A stretch of DNA of 64,000 nucleotides from Streptomyces sp. NBC_01750 (GTDB taxonomy: Bacteria; Actinomycetota; Actinomycetes; Streptomycetales; Streptomycetaceae). Under the pieces are notes generated by a model that was not told where the DNA came from, did no database searches, and saw only the letters and a program-made list of their open reading frames with translations. The stretch lies in the NCBI RefSeq assembly GCF_035918095.1, contig NZ_CP109137.1:5334001-5398000 (forward strand), given 5' to 3'. This document shows, one piece after another, positions 37,828-48,352 of the stretch (within the stretch, counting starts at the first letter, position 1; each line of letters opens with the position of its first letter). A program made the position numbers and the translations under genes.

Positions 37828-39186
37828 GTGGGACGACTCTTCGGCACGGACGGTGTGCGCGGTGTCGCCAACGCGGATCTGACGGCTGAGCTCGCGCTCG
37901 GCCTGTCGGTCGCTGCGGCGCATGTGCTCGCCGAGGCGGGCACATTCGCGGGCCATCGGCCGACGGCGGTGGTCGGGCGTGACCCCCGTGCTTCGGGTGA
38001 GTTCCTGGAGGCCGCCGTCGTGGCGGGTCTCGCGAGCGCGGGCGTGGACGTCCTGCGCGTCGGTGTGCTGCCGACCCCTGCCGTGGCGTACCTCACCGGT
38101 GCGCTGGGCGCCGACCTCGGTGTGATGCTCTCCGCGAGCCACAACGCCATGCCGGACAACGGCATCAAGTTCTTCGCTCGCGGCGGGCACAAGCTGGCCG
38201 ATGAGCTCGAGGACCGTATCGAGACCGTGTACGAGCAGCACCGCACCGGCGAGCCGTGGAAGCGGCCGACCGGCGCCGGTGTCGGTCGCGTGACCGACTA
38301 CGACGAGGGCTTCGACAAGTACGTCGCGCATCTGATCGCCGTACTGCCGAACCGGCTCGACGGGCTGAAGGTCGTCCTCGACGAGGCGCACGGCGCGGCC
38401 TCCCGGGTCTCGCCCGAGGCGTTCGCGCGGGCCGGGGCCGAGGTCATCACGATCGGCGCCGAGCCGGACGGGCTCAACATCAACGACGGGTGCGGATCCA
38501 CGCACCTCGGGCTGCTGAAGGCGGCCGTCCTCGAGCACGGCGCGGCCCTCGGCATCGCGCACGACGGCGACGCGGACCGCTGCCTCGCCGTGGACGGCGC
38601 CGGCGAGGAGGTCGACGGCGACCAGATCCTCGCCGTGCTGGCGCTCGCCATGCGCGAGGCCGGAACGCTGCGCGGGGACACCGTCGTCGCCACCGTCATG
38701 TCCAACCTCGGCTTCAAGCTGGCGATGGAGCGCGAGGGTGTGCAGCTGGTGCAGACCGCGGTCGGCGACCGGTACGTCCTGGAGTCGATGAAGGCCGAGG
38801 GGTACGCGCTGGGCGGCGAGCAGTCCGGTCACGTGATCGTGCTCGACCACGCGACGACCGGCGACGGCACGCTCACCGGCCTGATGCTGGCGGCCCGCGT
38901 CGCCGCGACGGGCCGTTCGCTGGCGGAGCTGGCAGCGGTCATGCAGCGGCTGCCGCAGGTGCTCATCAATGTGCCGGACGTCGACAGGTCGCGCGTCAAG
39001 ACGTCCGCGGAGCTGGCGACGGCCGTCGCCGAGGCGGAGCACGAGCTGGGTGCCACCGGCCGCGTACTGCTGCGTCCGTCGGGCACGGAGCCGCTGGTAC
39101 GCGTCATGGTCGAGGCCGCCGACATCGAGCAGGCCCGCTCGGTGGCCGGGCGCCTCGCCGACGTCGTCAAGTCCGCGCTGGGCTGA
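37828..39186 (+). CDS. glmM: Phosphoglucosamine mutase
   Basis: 452 residues from GTG 37828, preceded by GGAGGA at 37817-37822. The phospho-accepting serine lies in SASHN (S104), and the metal loop HDGDADR and the C-terminal phosphate loop [12 protein letters not shown] are intact. It converts glucosamine-6-phosphate to glucosamine-1-phosphate for UDP-GlcNAc and peptidoglycan. glmS, the preceding enzyme of the pathway, lies 2.3 kb downstream. A direct repeat ATTTTCGGAG occurs just upstream. Confidence 0.97.
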   Translation: MGRLFGTDGVRGVANADLTAELALGLSVAAAHVLAEAGTFAGHRPTAVVGRDPRASGEFLEAAVVAGLASAGVDVLRVGVLPTPAVAYLTGALGADLGVMLSASHNAMPDNGIKFFARGGHKLADELEDRIETVYEQHRTGEPWKRPTGAGVGRVTDYDEGFDKYVAHLIAVLPNRLDGLKVVLDEAHGAASRVSPEAFARAGAEVITIGAEPDGLNINDGCGSTHLGLLKAAVLEHGAALGIAHDGDADRCLAVDGAGEEVDGDQILAVLALAMREAGTLRGDTVVATVMSNLGFKLAMEREGVQLVQTAVGDRYVLESMKAEGYALGGEQSGHVIVLDHATTGDGTLTGLMLAARVAATGRSLAELAAVMQRLPQVLINVPDVDRSRVKTSAELATAVAEAEHELGATGRVLLRPSGTEPLVRVMVEAADIEQARSVAGRLADVVKSALG

Positions 39187-39237
39187 CCTGCGAGTTGTTG
39201 GCCCGGGAAGTCGCCGGCCTGAGTAGTCGAAGTCGTC

Positions 39238-39276
39238 GATATGCCGCTCGGTCCCCACGGGGCCGCGCGGCATATC
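39238..39276. terminator. Bidirectional terminator between glmM and the DUF389 gene
   Basis: GATATGCCGC and GCGGCATATC are perfect complements, with further pairing of GGTCCCC and GGGGCC inside. It sits between two convergent genes. Confidence 0.8.
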
Positions 39277-39281
39277 GCGTT

Positions 39282-40229
39282 CTACAGCAGTGACTTCGAC
39301 GCCGCCCGCTGCCGCTGCCTGGCCCACAGATACTTCTGGAGCAGCAGCGTCAATGTCCCGGCCAGCACAATGCCCAGCAGATTCAGCAGCAGCTGCTCCG
39401 TCGAACCCCACGCCTGCTTGTACTGCTGGTAGCTGAACGCCACCGCAGCGTTCGCCGCCGCCGGGACCGTGGTGACCGAGATCGCCACGCCGACCAGCGC
39501 GCCCGATTTCGCCGACGTCAGCGACAGCATGCCCGCCGCGCCGGCCAGCACCGCGACGACGAACGAGAACCAGTCCGGGCGGTAGATGAAGTTCGTATTG
39601 GGGCGTTCCGCCTGCAGCTTGGCCGCCTCGAAGAGGTTCACCGAGTCCATGAAGAGGCTGAAGACCACCGTCACCAGGATCGCCACGGCGAAGCCCGCGA
39701 CCAGTGCCAGGAAGGAGCGCCACGCCAGCCGCGGGGCGCGCTGGACCAGTGCCGTGCAGAAGCCGGCCAGCGGGCCGAACTCCGGGCCCACCGCCATCGC
39801 GCCCACGATCAGGATCGCGTTGTCCAGCACCACACCGCAGGCCGCGATCATCGTCGCCAGCGCCAGGAACGTGATGTACGTGAAGCTGAGCGTGGACTCC
39901 TCGTGTGTCGCGTCCACCAGGTGCTCCCAGAGCACCGCGTCCGCGCCCTCGCCCGGAGCCTCTGCCTCCGCCTTGTCCGCACGCCTGGACAGTGACAGCT
40001 CGATGTTCTCGACGGCGATCGAGCCGGAATCGTCGATGCCGAGCGCCCGCAGACCGTTGATCAGCTCGTCGCCCGCCTCTCGCGCCACATCGCACAGCAC
40101 CAGGTCGCCCTGGGGATTGCGGGCGGCGCCGGGGACGACCGCGAGGTGTGTCGTGCCGACCGTCCGCTCGATGAGCCGGACGACTTCGTCGGTCCGGTCG
40201 GCGGGGGTGATCAGCCGCAGATGCAGCAC
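39282..40229 (-). CDS. DUF389 family membrane protein
   Basis: 315 residues from a GTG at 40229. N-terminal cytoplasmic domain of about 110 residues (MLHLRLITPADRTDEVVRLI), then about six membrane helices with the conserved DNAILIVGAMAVGPEFGPLA, the mark of the DUF389 (TIGR00341-like) family. Function is not known. It follows coaA by 21 bases on the same strand and is likely co-transcribed with it. Confidence 0.85.
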   Translation of the reverse strand: MLHLRLITPADRTDEVVRLIERTVGTTHLAVVPGAARNPQGDLVLCDVAREAGDELINGLRALGIDDSGSIAVENIELSLSRRADKAEAEAPGEGADAVLWEHLVDATHEESTLSFTYITFLALATMIAACGVVLDNAILIVGAMAVGPEFGPLAGFCTALVQRAPRLAWRSFLALVAGFAVAILVTVVFSLFMDSVNLFEAAKLQAERPNTNFIYRPDWFSFVVAVLAGAAGMLSLTSAKSGALVGVAISVTTVPAAANAAVAFSYQQYKQAWGSTEQLLLNLLGIVLAGTLTLLLQKYLWARQRQRAASKSLL

Positions 40230-40250
40230 GCGCTCGGCTCCTCGGAGTGC

Positions 40251-41246
40251 TCAGAGTTTGCGGAGGGACAGGCGCTGGACCTTGTGGTCGGGGCCCTTGC
40301 GCAGCACCAGGGTGGCGCGGCCGCGCGTCGGTGCCACATTTTCGAGCAGATTGGGCTTGTTGATGGTGCGCCACATCGTACGGGCGTAGTCCAGGGCCTC
40401 GTCCTCGGAGACCTGGGTGTACTTCCTGAAGTACGAGAAGGGGTTCTGGAACGCCGTCTCGCGCAGCTTGCGGAAGCGGTTGAGGTACCAGGTCTCGATG
40501 TCTTCGGGGCGCGCGTCGACGTACACGCTGAAGTCGAAGTAGTCGGCGAGGCCGACCCGGGTCCGGCCGTCCTGGCCGGGCAGGGCCGGCTGGAGGACAT
40601 TGAGGCCCTCGACGATCAGGATGTCGGGGCGGCGGACCGTGAGGCGCTCGTCCGGCACGATGTCGTAGATCAGGTGGGAGTAGACCGGCGCGGTGACCTC
40701 CTCCTTGCCGGCCTTGATGTCGGCGACGAAGCGGGTCAGGGCCCGGCGGTCGTACGACTCGGGGAATCCTTTCCGCGACATCAGGCCGCGACGTTTGAGC
40801 TCCTCCATGGGATAGAGGAAGCCGTCGGTGGTGACCAGCTCGACGCGCGGGTGCTCCGGCCAGCGGGCCAGCATCGCCTGGAGGACACGGGCGACGGTGG
40901 ACTTGCCTACCGCGACGGAGCCCGCGACTCCTATGACGAAGGGTGTGCCGCGCTGCTCGCCGTGGCCGTTGCCGGCGTCACCGAGGAAGGTGTTGAGTGC
41001 GCCGCGCAGACCGGCCGTGGCCTGTACGTACAGATTGAGCAGGCGGGACAGCGGGAGGTAGACGTCCCGTACCTCGTCCAGGTCGATGACATCGCCGAGT
41101 CCGCGCAGCTTTTCGACCTCCTCGGCGGTGAGGGGGAGCGGGGTTCTGTCGCGCAGGGCGCTCCATTCCGCGCGGGTGAGGTCGACATAAGGCGTCGACG
41201 CTTGTTCGGCCCGGCGGTGGGCGCTTCGTGGCGGCGAAGAGATCAC
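40251..41246 (-). CDS. coaA: Pantothenate kinase, type I
   Basis: 331 residues from the GTG at 41246 ([20 protein letters not shown]); an in-frame ATG at 41312 adds 22 residues. Neither has a strong Shine-Dalgarno, and the shorter form is closer to the family length. P-loop GSVAVGKST, the DGFLYP motif and [13 protein letters not shown] are clear. It phosphorylates pantothenate in the first step of coenzyme A synthesis. Downstream partner on the strand is the DUF389 gene. Confidence 0.93.
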   Translation of the reverse strand: MISSPPRSAHRRAEQASTPYVDLTRAEWSALRDRTPLPLTAEEVEKLRGLGDVIDLDEVRDVYLPLSRLLNLYVQATAGLRGALNTFLGDAGNGHGEQRGTPFVIGVAGSVAVGKSTVARVLQAMLARWPEHPRVELVTTDGFLYPMEELKRRGLMSRKGFPESYDRRALTRFVADIKAGKEEVTAPVYSHLIYDIVPDERLTVRRPDILIVEGLNVLQPALPGQDGRTRVGLADYFDFSVYVDARPEDIETWYLNRFRKLRETAFQNPFSYFRKYTQVSEDEALDYARTMWRTINKPNLLENVAPTRGRATLVLRKGPDHKVQRLSLRKL

Positions 41247-41349
41247 CTGAACATTGTCGTGGCTCAGGCGGATGAGTGGGGGGTGGAGTCGGTCACGTGG
41301 GATGCGAGACATCGCGGAGGAAACCAGTCATCGAGTGTCGGTGCCATGA

Positions 41350-41522
41350 CATAGCCCGCGTGCTCCGGCCGATCCCGCCAGGGAGCTCCCCGCCCTCACG
41401 GTGACGGCTTCCGCCAAAGGCACCCGGGGCACGAAGGTCACCGTCACCGGGAAGGTGGTGACGTCGAAGCGCTCCCGGCGAGCACGGCCCGCGCGGTCCC
41501 GGAATCCGGGTGTGCCGCCGTA
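41350..41522 (+). pseudogene. Possible coding remnant upstream of glmS
   Basis: An open stretch without a plausible start reads ELPALTVTASAKGTRGTKVT then VTGKVVTSKRSRRARP before a stop. It resembles the Thr/Val/Gly-rich beta-strand pattern of surface Ig-like domains. It may be the degraded end of a lost gene, or chance reading of GC-rich sequence. The rest of the 286-base coaA-glmS gap shows nothing. Confidence 0.3.
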
Positions 41523-41532
41523 GGCTGCCGAC

Positions 41533-43380
41533 ATGTGCGGAATCGTGGGGTACGTCGGCGGACAGTCGGCGCTTGATGTGGTCATCGCGGGCCTCAAGCG
41601 GCTCGAGTACCGGGGCTACGACTCGGCCGGTGTCGCGGTGCTCGCCGACGGCGGTCTCGCCGCGGCGAAGAAGGCGGGCAAGCTCGTCAATCTGGAGAAG
41701 GAGCTGGTGGACCGGCCGCTGCCGAGCGGCTTCACCGGTATCGGGCACACCCGGTGGGCCACGCACGGCGGGCCGACCGACGCCAATGCCCATCCTCATC
41801 TGGACAATGCGGGGCGCGTCGCCGTTGTGCACAACGGCATCATCGAGAACTTCGCCGCTCTGCGGGCCGAGTTGGAGACGCGCGGCCACGAGCTGAACTC
41901 GGAGACGGACACCGAGGTCGTGGCGCACCTGCTCGCCGAGTCGTTCTCGTCGTGCGGGGACCTGGCGGAGTCCATGCGTCAGGTGTCCCGGCAACTGGAG
42001 GGTGCCTTCACGCTGGTCGCGGTGCACGCGGACGAACCGGACGTGGTGGTGGGCGCCCGGCGCAACTCGCCGCTGGTGGTGGGAGTCGGGGAGGGTGAGT
42101 CTTTCCTCGCCTCCGATGTGGCCGCCTTCATCGCGCATACGCGGTCCGCCATCGAGCTGGGCCAGGACCAGGTGGTGGAGCTGCGCCGGGACAGTGTGAC
42201 GGTGACGGACTTCGACGGGGCGCCCGCTCAGGTGCGGTCGTACCACGTGGACTGGGACGTCTCGGCGGCGGAGAAGGGGGGATACGACTACTTCATGCTC
42301 AAGGAGATCGCCGAGCAGCCGAAGGCGGTCGCCGACACCCTCCTCGGCCGGATCGACGCGGAAGGCTCGCTGAGCCTCGACGAGGTGCGGATTCCGGTTT
42401 CCGTGCTGCGGGAGGCCGACAAGGTCGTCATCGTCGCCTGCGGCACCGCCTTCCACGCCGCGATGATCGCCAAGTACGCCATCGAGCACTGGGCACGTAT
42501 CCCCTGCGAGGTCGAGCTGGCGAGCGAGTTCCGCTACCGGGACCCGATTCTGGACCAGCGGACGCTGGTGATCGCGATCTCGCAGTCAGGCGAGACCATG
42601 GACACCCTGATGGCGCTGCGGCACGCGCGCGAGCAGGGCGCGAAGGTGCTGGCCATCTGCAATACGAACGGCTCGACGATCCCAAGGGAGTCGGACGCCG
42701 TGCTGTACACGCACGCGGGGCCCGAGGTCGCCGTCGCGTCCACCAAGGCGTTTCTGACGCAGCTGGTGGCCTGCTATCTGGTGGCGCTGTATCTGGGGCA
42801 GGTGCGCGGCACCAAGTGGGGTGACGAAATCCAGGCCGTTATCCGGGACTTGGCCCAGATCTCGGGCGAGGTCGAGCGGGTCCTTGAGACCATGGAGCCG
42901 GTGCGGGCGCTGGCGCGCTCGCTCGCGGACAAGAACACCGTGCTGTTCCTGGGGCGGCATGTGGGCTATCCGGTGGCGCTCGAGGGCGCGCTGAAACTCA
43001 AGGAGCTGGCGTACATGCACGCGGAGGGGTTCGCGGCGGGTGAGCTCAAGCACGGGCCGATCGCGCTGATCGAGGAGGATCTGCCGGTGGTGGTCGTCGT
43101 GCCGTCGCCGCGCGGGCGCTCCGTGCTGCACGACAAGATCGTCTCGAACATCCAGGAGATCCGGGCGCGCGGAGCGCGGACGATCGTGATCGCGGAGGAG
43201 GGGGACGAGTCGGTCGAGCCGTACGCGGACCATCTCATCCGTATCCCGGCGACCCCGACGCTGCTGCAGCCGCTGGTCGCGACCGTGCCGCTGCAGGTCT
43301 TCGCGTGCGAACTGGCGACGGCCCGCGGCAACGAGGTCGACCAGCCGAGGAACCTCGCCAAGTCGGTGACGGTGGAGTGA
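41533..43380 (+). CDS. glmS: Glutamine-fructose-6-phosphate aminotransferase (isomerizing)
   Basis: 615 residues. N-terminal glutaminase domain with the nucleophile Cys2 (MCGIVGYVG) and [13 protein letters not shown]; two SIS sugar-isomerase domains follow ([16 protein letters not shown] in the first). The C-terminal [11 protein letters not shown] is the normal end. It makes glucosamine-6-phosphate, which GlmM then uses. The stop overlaps acpS by four bases (GTGA). Confidence 0.97.
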   Translation: MCGIVGYVGGQSALDVVIAGLKRLEYRGYDSAGVAVLADGGLAAAKKAGKLVNLEKELVDRPLPSGFTGIGHTRWATHGGPTDANAHPHLDNAGRVAVVHNGIIENFAALRAELETRGHELNSETDTEVVAHLLAESFSSCGDLAESMRQVSRQLEGAFTLVAVHADEPDVVVGARRNSPLVVGVGEGESFLASDVAAFIAHTRSAIELGQDQVVELRRDSVTVTDFDGAPAQVRSYHVDWDVSAAEKGGYDYFMLKEIAEQPKAVADTLLGRIDAEGSLSLDEVRIPVSVLREADKVVIVACGTAFHAAMIAKYAIEHWARIPCEVELASEFRYRDPILDQRTLVIAISQSGETMDTLMALRHAREQGAKVLAICNTNGSTIPRESDAVLYTHAGPEVAVASTKAFLTQLVACYLVALYLGQVRGTKWGDEIQAVIRDLAQISGEVERVLETMEPVRALARSLADKNTVLFLGRHVGYPVALEGALKLKELAYMHAEGFAAGELKHGPIALIEEDLPVVVVVPSPRGRSVLHDKIVSNIQEIRARGARTIVIAEEGDESVEPYADHLIRIPATPTLLQPLVATVPLQVFACELATARGNEVDQPRNLAKSVTVE

Positions 43381-43745
43381 TCATCGGGGTGGGGATCGAC
43401 GTAGCCGAGATCGACCGCTTCGCCGCCTCGATGCGGCGTACGCCGGGGATGGCCGGACGGGTGTTCCTGGACCGGGAGTTGCTGCTGCCGAGCGGTGAAC
43501 AGCGCGGTTACGCCTCCTTGGCGGCACGGTTCGCCGCCAAGGAGGCGGTCGCCAAGGCGCTCGGCGCGCCCGGCGGGCTGCACTGGACGGACGCCGAGGT
43601 GTACGTCGAGGACAGCGGGCAGCCGAGGCTGCGGGTGCGCGGGACGGTCGCGGCGCGGGCGGCGGAGCTCGGTGTGCGGTCGTGGCACGTCTCGCTGAGC
43701 CATGACGCGGGAGTGGCGTCGGCCGTGGTGATCGCGGAGGGTTGA
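43377..43745 (+). CDS. acpS: Holo-[acyl-carrier-protein] synthase
   Basis: 122 residues from GTG 43377, which overlaps the glmS stop; a longer frame start at 43305 is not credible. Metal residues D8 ([12 protein letters not shown]) and E56 ([12 protein letters not shown]) are present, with the C-terminal SWHVSLSHD. It transfers phosphopantetheine from CoA to acyl carrier protein. coaA, which feeds CoA synthesis, is 2.1 kb away. Confidence 0.97.
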   Translation: MIIGVGIDVAEIDRFAASMRRTPGMAGRVFLDRELLLPSGEQRGYASLAARFAAKEAVAKALGAPGGLHWTDAEVYVEDSGQPRLRVRGTVAARAAELGVRSWHVSLSHDAGVASAVVIAEG

Positions 43746-43749
43746 CCGT

Positions 43750-45231
43750 ATGCGTACCGCTTACAGCGTGGAGACCGTACGGGCCGCCGAGTCGGAGCTG
43801 ATGGCGCGGCTGCCGGAAGGCGCGCTCATGCAGCGCGCGGCTGCCGGACTGGCCGCCGCCTGCGCCGCTCTGCTGGGCCGGGTGTACGGGGCGCGGGTCG
43901 TCCTGCTCGTCGGGAGTGGGGACAACGGCGGCGACGCGCTGTACGCGGGGGCCCGGCTGGCCCGCCGCGGGGCCGGGGTCGCCGCGGTACTGCTGGGGTC
44001 GCGCGCACACGAGGGCGGCCTCGCGGCTCTGCTCGGTGCCGGCGGACGGGTCGCGGACGACCCCTTCGAGGTGCTGGCCGTCGCGGACCTGGTCATGGAC
44101 GGCATCACCGGGATCGGTGGGCGCGGCGGGCTGCGTCCCGGCATGGTGCCGGTGGTGCGGGCCGCGCGCGGATCCAACGCCGTCGTGGTCGCCGTCGACC
44201 TGCCGAGCGGCGTCGATGCGGACACCGGGGAGGTGCGGGGCGAGGCCCTGCACGCGGATGCGACGGTGACCTTCGGTACGTACAAACCGGGGCTGCTCAT
44301 CGACCCGGCGCGGGAGTACGCCGGGACGGTCCGGCTCGTCGGCATCGGGCTCGAGGACCGTCTGCCGTCCGTGCCCGATCTCGAGGCGCTCCAACACGAG
44401 GACGTGGCACGGCTGTTGCCGGTGCCGGCCGCGGAGAGCGACAAATACCGGCGGGGCGTCGTCGGCGTCGTCGCCGGGTCCGCGCGCTATCCGGGCGCGG
44501 CGGTCCTCTCAGTGGCGGGCGCGCTGCGCGGCGGGTCCGGGGCCGTGCGGTACGTCGGGCCCGCGGCCGACGCGGTGATCGCCCGCTTCCCGGAGACCCT
44601 GGTGCACAGAGGACCGCCCGCGAAGGCGGGACGGGTGCAGGCGTGGGTCGTCGGGCCGGGGATCGGTGACGGGGCCGACGTGGTGGGTGAGGTCCTGGAC
44701 TCCGACGTTCCCGTGCTGGTCGACGCGGACGGGCTGCGGCTGCTGGACGCGGCGGCGGTACGGGACCGCGAGGCTCCCACGCTGCTGACCCCGCACGCCG
44801 GGGAGGCGGCCGCGCTGCTCGGCGTACCGCGCGAGGAGGTGGAGTCGGCGCGGCTGGCCTCCGTACGGGAGCTGGCCGCGCGTTTTGGTGCGACGGTGCT
44901 GCTCAAGGGCTCGACGACACTGGTCGCCGCGCCGGACAACGGCCGCTCCCCGGTCCGGGTCAATCCGATGGGCACGCCATGGCTGGCCACGGCGGGCAGC
45001 GGCGATGTGCTCTCCGGCCTCGCGGGCTCGCTGCTGGCCGCTGGGCTCGACGCGCGGGACGCGGGGTCCGCCGCCGCGTATCTGCACGGGCTCGCGGCGC
45101 GCAACGCGGCGTCCCACGGCGTGCCGATCACGGCGTACGAGGTGGCGGCGACGCTCCCGGCCGCCTGGCGCGACGTCCACGACTGCGCGCGGGTGTGGTC
45201 TGCGGGCGTGGTGTGGGGCGCGCCGGTGTGA
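43750..45231 (+). CDS. nnrD: Bifunctional NAD(P)H-hydrate epimerase / ADP-dependent dehydratase
   Basis: 493 residues. N-terminal YjeF_N-type epimerase domain (about 1-215; VGSGDNGGDALYAGA, AVDLPSGVDADTGEV) and C-terminal ribokinase-like dehydratase domain (about 220-485; GVVGVVAGSARYPGAAVLS, VVGPGIGDG, LTPHAGEAAALLG, TAGSGDVLSGLAGSLL). It repairs hydrated NADH and NADPH. Four bases after acpS; the three genes glmS-acpS-nnrD look like one operon. A 13-base tandem repeat covers the stop codon. Confidence 0.95.
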   Translation: MRTAYSVETVRAAESELMARLPEGALMQRAAAGLAAACAALLGRVYGARVVLLVGSGDNGGDALYAGARLARRGAGVAAVLLGSRAHEGGLAALLGAGGRVADDPFEVLAVADLVMDGITGIGGRGGLRPGMVPVVRAARGSNAVVVAVDLPSGVDADTGEVRGEALHADATVTFGTYKPGLLIDPAREYAGTVRLVGIGLEDRLPSVPDLEALQHEDVARLLPVPAAESDKYRRGVVGVVAGSARYPGAAVLSVAGALRGGSGAVRYVGPAADAVIARFPETLVHRGPPAKAGRVQAWVVGPGIGDGADVVGEVLDSDVPVLVDADGLRLLDAAAVRDREAPTLLTPHAGEAAALLGVPREEVESARLASVRELAARFGATVLLKGSTTLVAAPDNGRSPVRVNPMGTPWLATAGSGDVLSGLAGSLLAAGLDARDAGSAAAYLHGLAARNAASHGVPITAYEVAATLPAAWRDVHDCARVWSAGVVWGAPV

Positions 45232-45271
45232 CGCGCCGGTGTGACGCACCGGTCTGACACGCCTGTGTGAC
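45220..45271. repeat. 13-bp tandem repeat, four copies, across the nnrD stop
   Basis: Two exact copies of GCGCCGGTGTGAC (45220-45232, 45233-45245) and two imperfect ones (45246-45258, 45259-45271). The nnrD TGA lies in the first copy, so extra copies do not alter the protein. Confidence 0.8.
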
Positions 45272-45338
45272 GCAGCCGCCGTTTGTCGCGCCCCTGGTTG
45301 TACGAGTGTTGTCGTACGGCTCTGAGACACTGGGCGCG

Positions 45339-46496
45339 ATGAGCACGACACCGCCTTTCCGAGCCCGCGCCGAGATCGACCTCGCGGCCCTGCGCGCCAA
45401 TGTGCGCGCGCTGCGCGCCCGCGCGCCCCGTGCTGCCCTGATGGCCGTGGTGAAGTCGGACGCGTACGGACACGGCATGGTGCCCTGCGCCAGGGCGGCG
45501 CAGGAGGCCGGTGCCACCTGGCTCGGCACCGCCACGCCCCATGAGGCCCTCGCGTTGCGCGCCGCCGGCATCCGAGGGCGGGTGATGTGCTGGCTGTGGA
45601 CGCCGGGCGACCCCTGGCGCGAAGGCATCGAGGCCGATCTCGACATGTCGGTGAGCGGCCTGTGGGCGTTGCGCGAAGTCACCGCCGCGGCCCGGGAGGC
45701 CGGGCGCACGGCCCGTATCCAGCTCAAGGCCGACACCGGCCTCGGCCGCAACGGCTGTCAGCCCGCCGACTGGCCCGAGCTGGTCGCGGCGGCCCTCGCC
45801 GCCGAGGCCGAGGGCACCGTCAAGGTCACCGGCCTGTGGTCGCACTTCGCCTGCGCCGACGAGCCGGGGCACCCCTCGATCGCCGCGCAGCTGGATGTCT
45901 TCCGCGAGGTGGTCGAGTACGCCGAGAAGGCGGGCATCGAGCCCGAGGTCCGGCACATGGCCAACTCCCCGGCGACTCTGACCCTCCCGGAAGCGCACTT
46001 CGATCTCGTACGGACCGGCATCGCGATGTACGGCGTCTCGCCCAGCCCCGAGCTGGGCACGCCCGCCGACTTCGGGCTGCGGCCCGTGATGACGCTCGCC
46101 GCGTCCGTGGCGCTGGTCAAGCAGGTCCCGGCGGGGCACGGCGTCAGCTACGGGCATCACTACGTCACGGGGGGCGAGACGATCCTCGGCCTGATTCCCC
46201 TCGGCTACGCGGACGGCATTCCGCGCCATGCCTCGGGCCGCGGCCCGGTGCTGGTCGGCGGCGAGTGGCGCCGGGTGGCGGGCCGGGTGGCGATGGACCA
46301 GTTCGTGGTCGACCTCGGCCGGGACGGCGGTGCGGTCGCGGAAGGCGCGGAAGCGCTGCTGTTCGGACCGGGTGAGCGGGGCGAGCCGACTGCCGAGGAC
46401 TGGGCCCAGGCGGCGGACACCATCGCATACGAGATCGTCACTCGCATCGGAACGAGGGTTCCGCGCGTCTATCTGAACGAGGACTCCGACGAGTAG
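45339..46496 (+). CDS. alr: Alanine racemase
   Basis: 385 residues from ATG 45339; an upstream in-frame start at 45267 lies in the repeat-containing spacer and is rejected. PLP lysine K39 in AVVKSDAYGHG, and the catalytic Tyr in GVSYGHHYV. It interconverts L- and D-alanine for peptidoglycan. It is followed within 10 bases by the hydrolase gene. Confidence 0.96.
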   Translation: MSTTPPFRARAEIDLAALRANVRALRARAPRAALMAVVKSDAYGHGMVPCARAAQEAGATWLGTATPHEALALRAAGIRGRVMCWLWTPGDPWREGIEADLDMSVSGLWALREVTAAAREAGRTARIQLKADTGLGRNGCQPADWPELVAAALAAEAEGTVKVTGLWSHFACADEPGHPSIAAQLDVFREVVEYAEKAGIEPEVRHMANSPATLTLPEAHFDLVRTGIAMYGVSPSPELGTPADFGLRPVMTLAASVALVKQVPAGHGVSYGHHYVTGGETILGLIPLGYADGIPRHASGRGPVLVGGEWRRVAGRVAMDQFVVDLGRDGGAVAEGAEALLFGPGERGEPTAEDWAQAADTIAYEIVTRIGTRVPRVYLNEDSDE

Positions 46497-46506
46497 GAGC
46501 GGCACG

Positions 46507-47733
46507 GTGAGCGAGACCAGTACGGGGGACGCCGTGGCGGCCGCGGCGACGGCTGCCACGACGGGCAACTGGCGCCGGGCGGGCATCGCCGGCGCCGCGA
46601 TAGGTGTGATCGCGGCCGGTGCGGCGGCGGGCGTGGCGATCGAGCGGATGACGGTCGGCCGCGGGATGCGCCAGAAGGCACGGCTGGCGCTCGACGCGTC
46701 CGGGCCGTACGGCTCACTGCGCGGCCTGCCGGGAAAGGCGCCCGCCGACGACGGCACCGAGCTCTACTACGAGGCCGACGAGGTGGACCCGGAGGCGGGC
46801 GGCCAGCGCCGCCGCCGGCTCTTCGGCCGCAAGGCGCCGGCGCCGGTCACCGTGATCTTCAGCCACGGCTACTGTCTGAGCCAGGACTCCTGGCACTTCC
46901 AGCGGGCCGCGCTGCGCGGTCTGGTGCGTACGGTGCACTGGGACCAGCGCAGCCACGGGCGTTCGGCCCGCGGCGCGGCGCAGGCCGGCCCCGACGGTAT
47001 GCCGGTCTCCATCGACCAGCTGGGCCGCGACCTCAAGGCGGTCATCGACGCGGCCGCGCCCGAGGGTCCGCTGGTACTGGTGGGCCACTCCATGGGCGGC
47101 ATGACGATCATGGCGCTGGCCGAACAGTTCCCTGAGCTGGTACGGGAGCGGGTTGTCGGCGTCGCCTTCGTCGGCACCTCGTGCGGAAACCTCGGCGAGG
47201 TCAACTACGGGCTGCCGGTCGCCGGCGTGAACGCGGTACGACGGGTGCTCCCCGGGGTGCTCAAGGCACTCGGCTCGCAGGCCGAACTGGTCGAGCGGGG
47301 CCGCCGGGCCACCGCCGATCTCTTCGCCGGCCTCATCAAGCGGTACTCCTTCTCGTCCAAGGACGTGGACCCGGCCGTGGCGCGGTTCGCGGAGCGGCTC
47401 ATCGAGTCGACCCCGATCGATGTGGTCGCGGAGTTCTATCCGGCGTTCGTGGAGCACGACAAGGCCGAGTCGCTCCTCATCTTCCTGGAGGTGCCGGTAC
47501 TCGTCCTGGCCGGTGACAAGGACCTGGTCACGCCGAGCTCGCACAGCGAGGCGATCGCGGACCTGCTGCCGGACTCGGAACTGGTGATCGTGCCGGACGG
47601 TGGGCATCTGGTGATGCTCGAGCACCCGGAGGTCGTCACGGACCGGCTTGCGGACCTGTTGGTCCGGGTCGGGGCGGTTCCGGCAGCGGCTAACGTTGGC
47701 CCGTATGGAAGCACCGCACGGCCCGGCGGCTGA
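46507..47733 (+). CDS. Alpha/beta hydrolase, probably membrane-anchored
   Basis: 408 residues from GTG 46507. An N-terminal hydrophobic, Ala/Gly-rich segment (about residues 23-45) probably anchors it. The hydrolase fold shows SHGYCLSQ, the nucleophile elbow GHSMGG, the acid AGDKDLVTP and the His in DGGHLVML, so it should be active. Substrate is unknown. It lies between alr and tsaE, and its last 29 bases overlap tsaE. This arrangement is common in Streptomyces. Confidence 0.88.
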   Translation: MSETSTGDAVAAAATAATTGNWRRAGIAGAAIGVIAAGAAAGVAIERMTVGRGMRQKARLALDASGPYGSLRGLPGKAPADDGTELYYEADEVDPEAGGQRRRRLFGRKAPAPVTVIFSHGYCLSQDSWHFQRAALRGLVRTVHWDQRSHGRSARGAAQAGPDGMPVSIDQLGRDLKAVIDAAAPEGPLVLVGHSMGGMTIMALAEQFPELVRERVVGVAFVGTSCGNLGEVNYGLPVAGVNAVRRVLPGVLKALGSQAELVERGRRATADLFAGLIKRYSFSSKDVDPAVARFAERLIESTPIDVVAEFYPAFVEHDKAESLLIFLEVPVLVLAGDKDLVTPSSHSEAIADLLPDSELVIVPDGGHLVMLEHPEVVTDRLADLLVRVGAVPAAANVGPYGSTARPGG

Positions 47734-48253
47734 AACCACCGCCGCCACCACCACCGCCAACCCCACCCCCACCACCGCCCGCCTCGCCGTCGAATCTCCC
47801 GAGCAGATGCAGGAGCTGGGGCGCAGACTCGCGAAACTGCTGCGCCCCGGCGATCTGGTGATGCTCACCGGTGAGCTCGGCGCGGGCAAGACGACGCTGA
47901 CCCGCGGCCTGGGGGAGGGTCTCGGGGTCCGCGGCGCCGTCACGTCCCCGACCTTCGTCATCTCGCGCGTCCACCCCTCGCTGACCGGCGGCCCGGCCCT
48001 GGTCCATGTGGACGCGTACCGGCTGGGTGGCGGCCTCGACGAGATGGAGGACCTCGATCTCGATGTCTCGCTGCCGGAGTCGGTGGTGGTCGTGGAGTGG
48101 GGCGACGGCAAGGTCGAGGAGCTCACGGAGGACCGGCTGCGTGTGCTGATCCACCGGGTGGTGGGCGACACGGACGACGACCGCCGCGAGGTCACCCTGA
48201 CCGGGTTCGGCGCGCGCTGGGCCCGGGTGGATCTGGCACTCCTGGCCGGCTGA
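47705..48253 (+). CDS. tsaE: tRNA threonylcarbamoyladenosine biosynthesis ATPase TsaE
   Basis: 182 residues from ATG 47705. Thr/Ala-rich N-terminus of about 25 residues, then the P-loop ATPase core (GELGAGKTT, TSPTFVISR, HVDAYRL, VVEWGDG). It works with TsaB and TsaD in forming t6A37 in tRNA. The start overlaps the hydrolase end by 29 bases; no strong Shine-Dalgarno is visible. Confidence 0.94.
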   Translation: MEAPHGPAAETTAATTTANPTPTTARLAVESPEQMQELGRRLAKLLRPGDLVMLTGELGAGKTTLTRGLGEGLGVRGAVTSPTFVISRVHPSLTGGPALVHVDAYRLGGGLDEMEDLDLDVSLPESVVVVEWGDGKVEELTEDRLRVLIHRVVGDTDDDRREVTLTGFGARWARVDLALLAG

Positions 48254-48352
48254 CGCGCCTCCGGGCTGAGCCCGAAAGGTTGGTTATTCCGACAAGACGT
48301 CGGCAAAGTGTTGCGCGGGCCGTGCCGGGCGTGGTCACATGGTACGGAGACC

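Noticed and set aside
37780..40374. 864-codon minus-strand frame across glmM and the DUF389 gene
   Set aside because: Arg/Gly/Ala-rich shadow; glmM and the DUF389 protein explain both halves.
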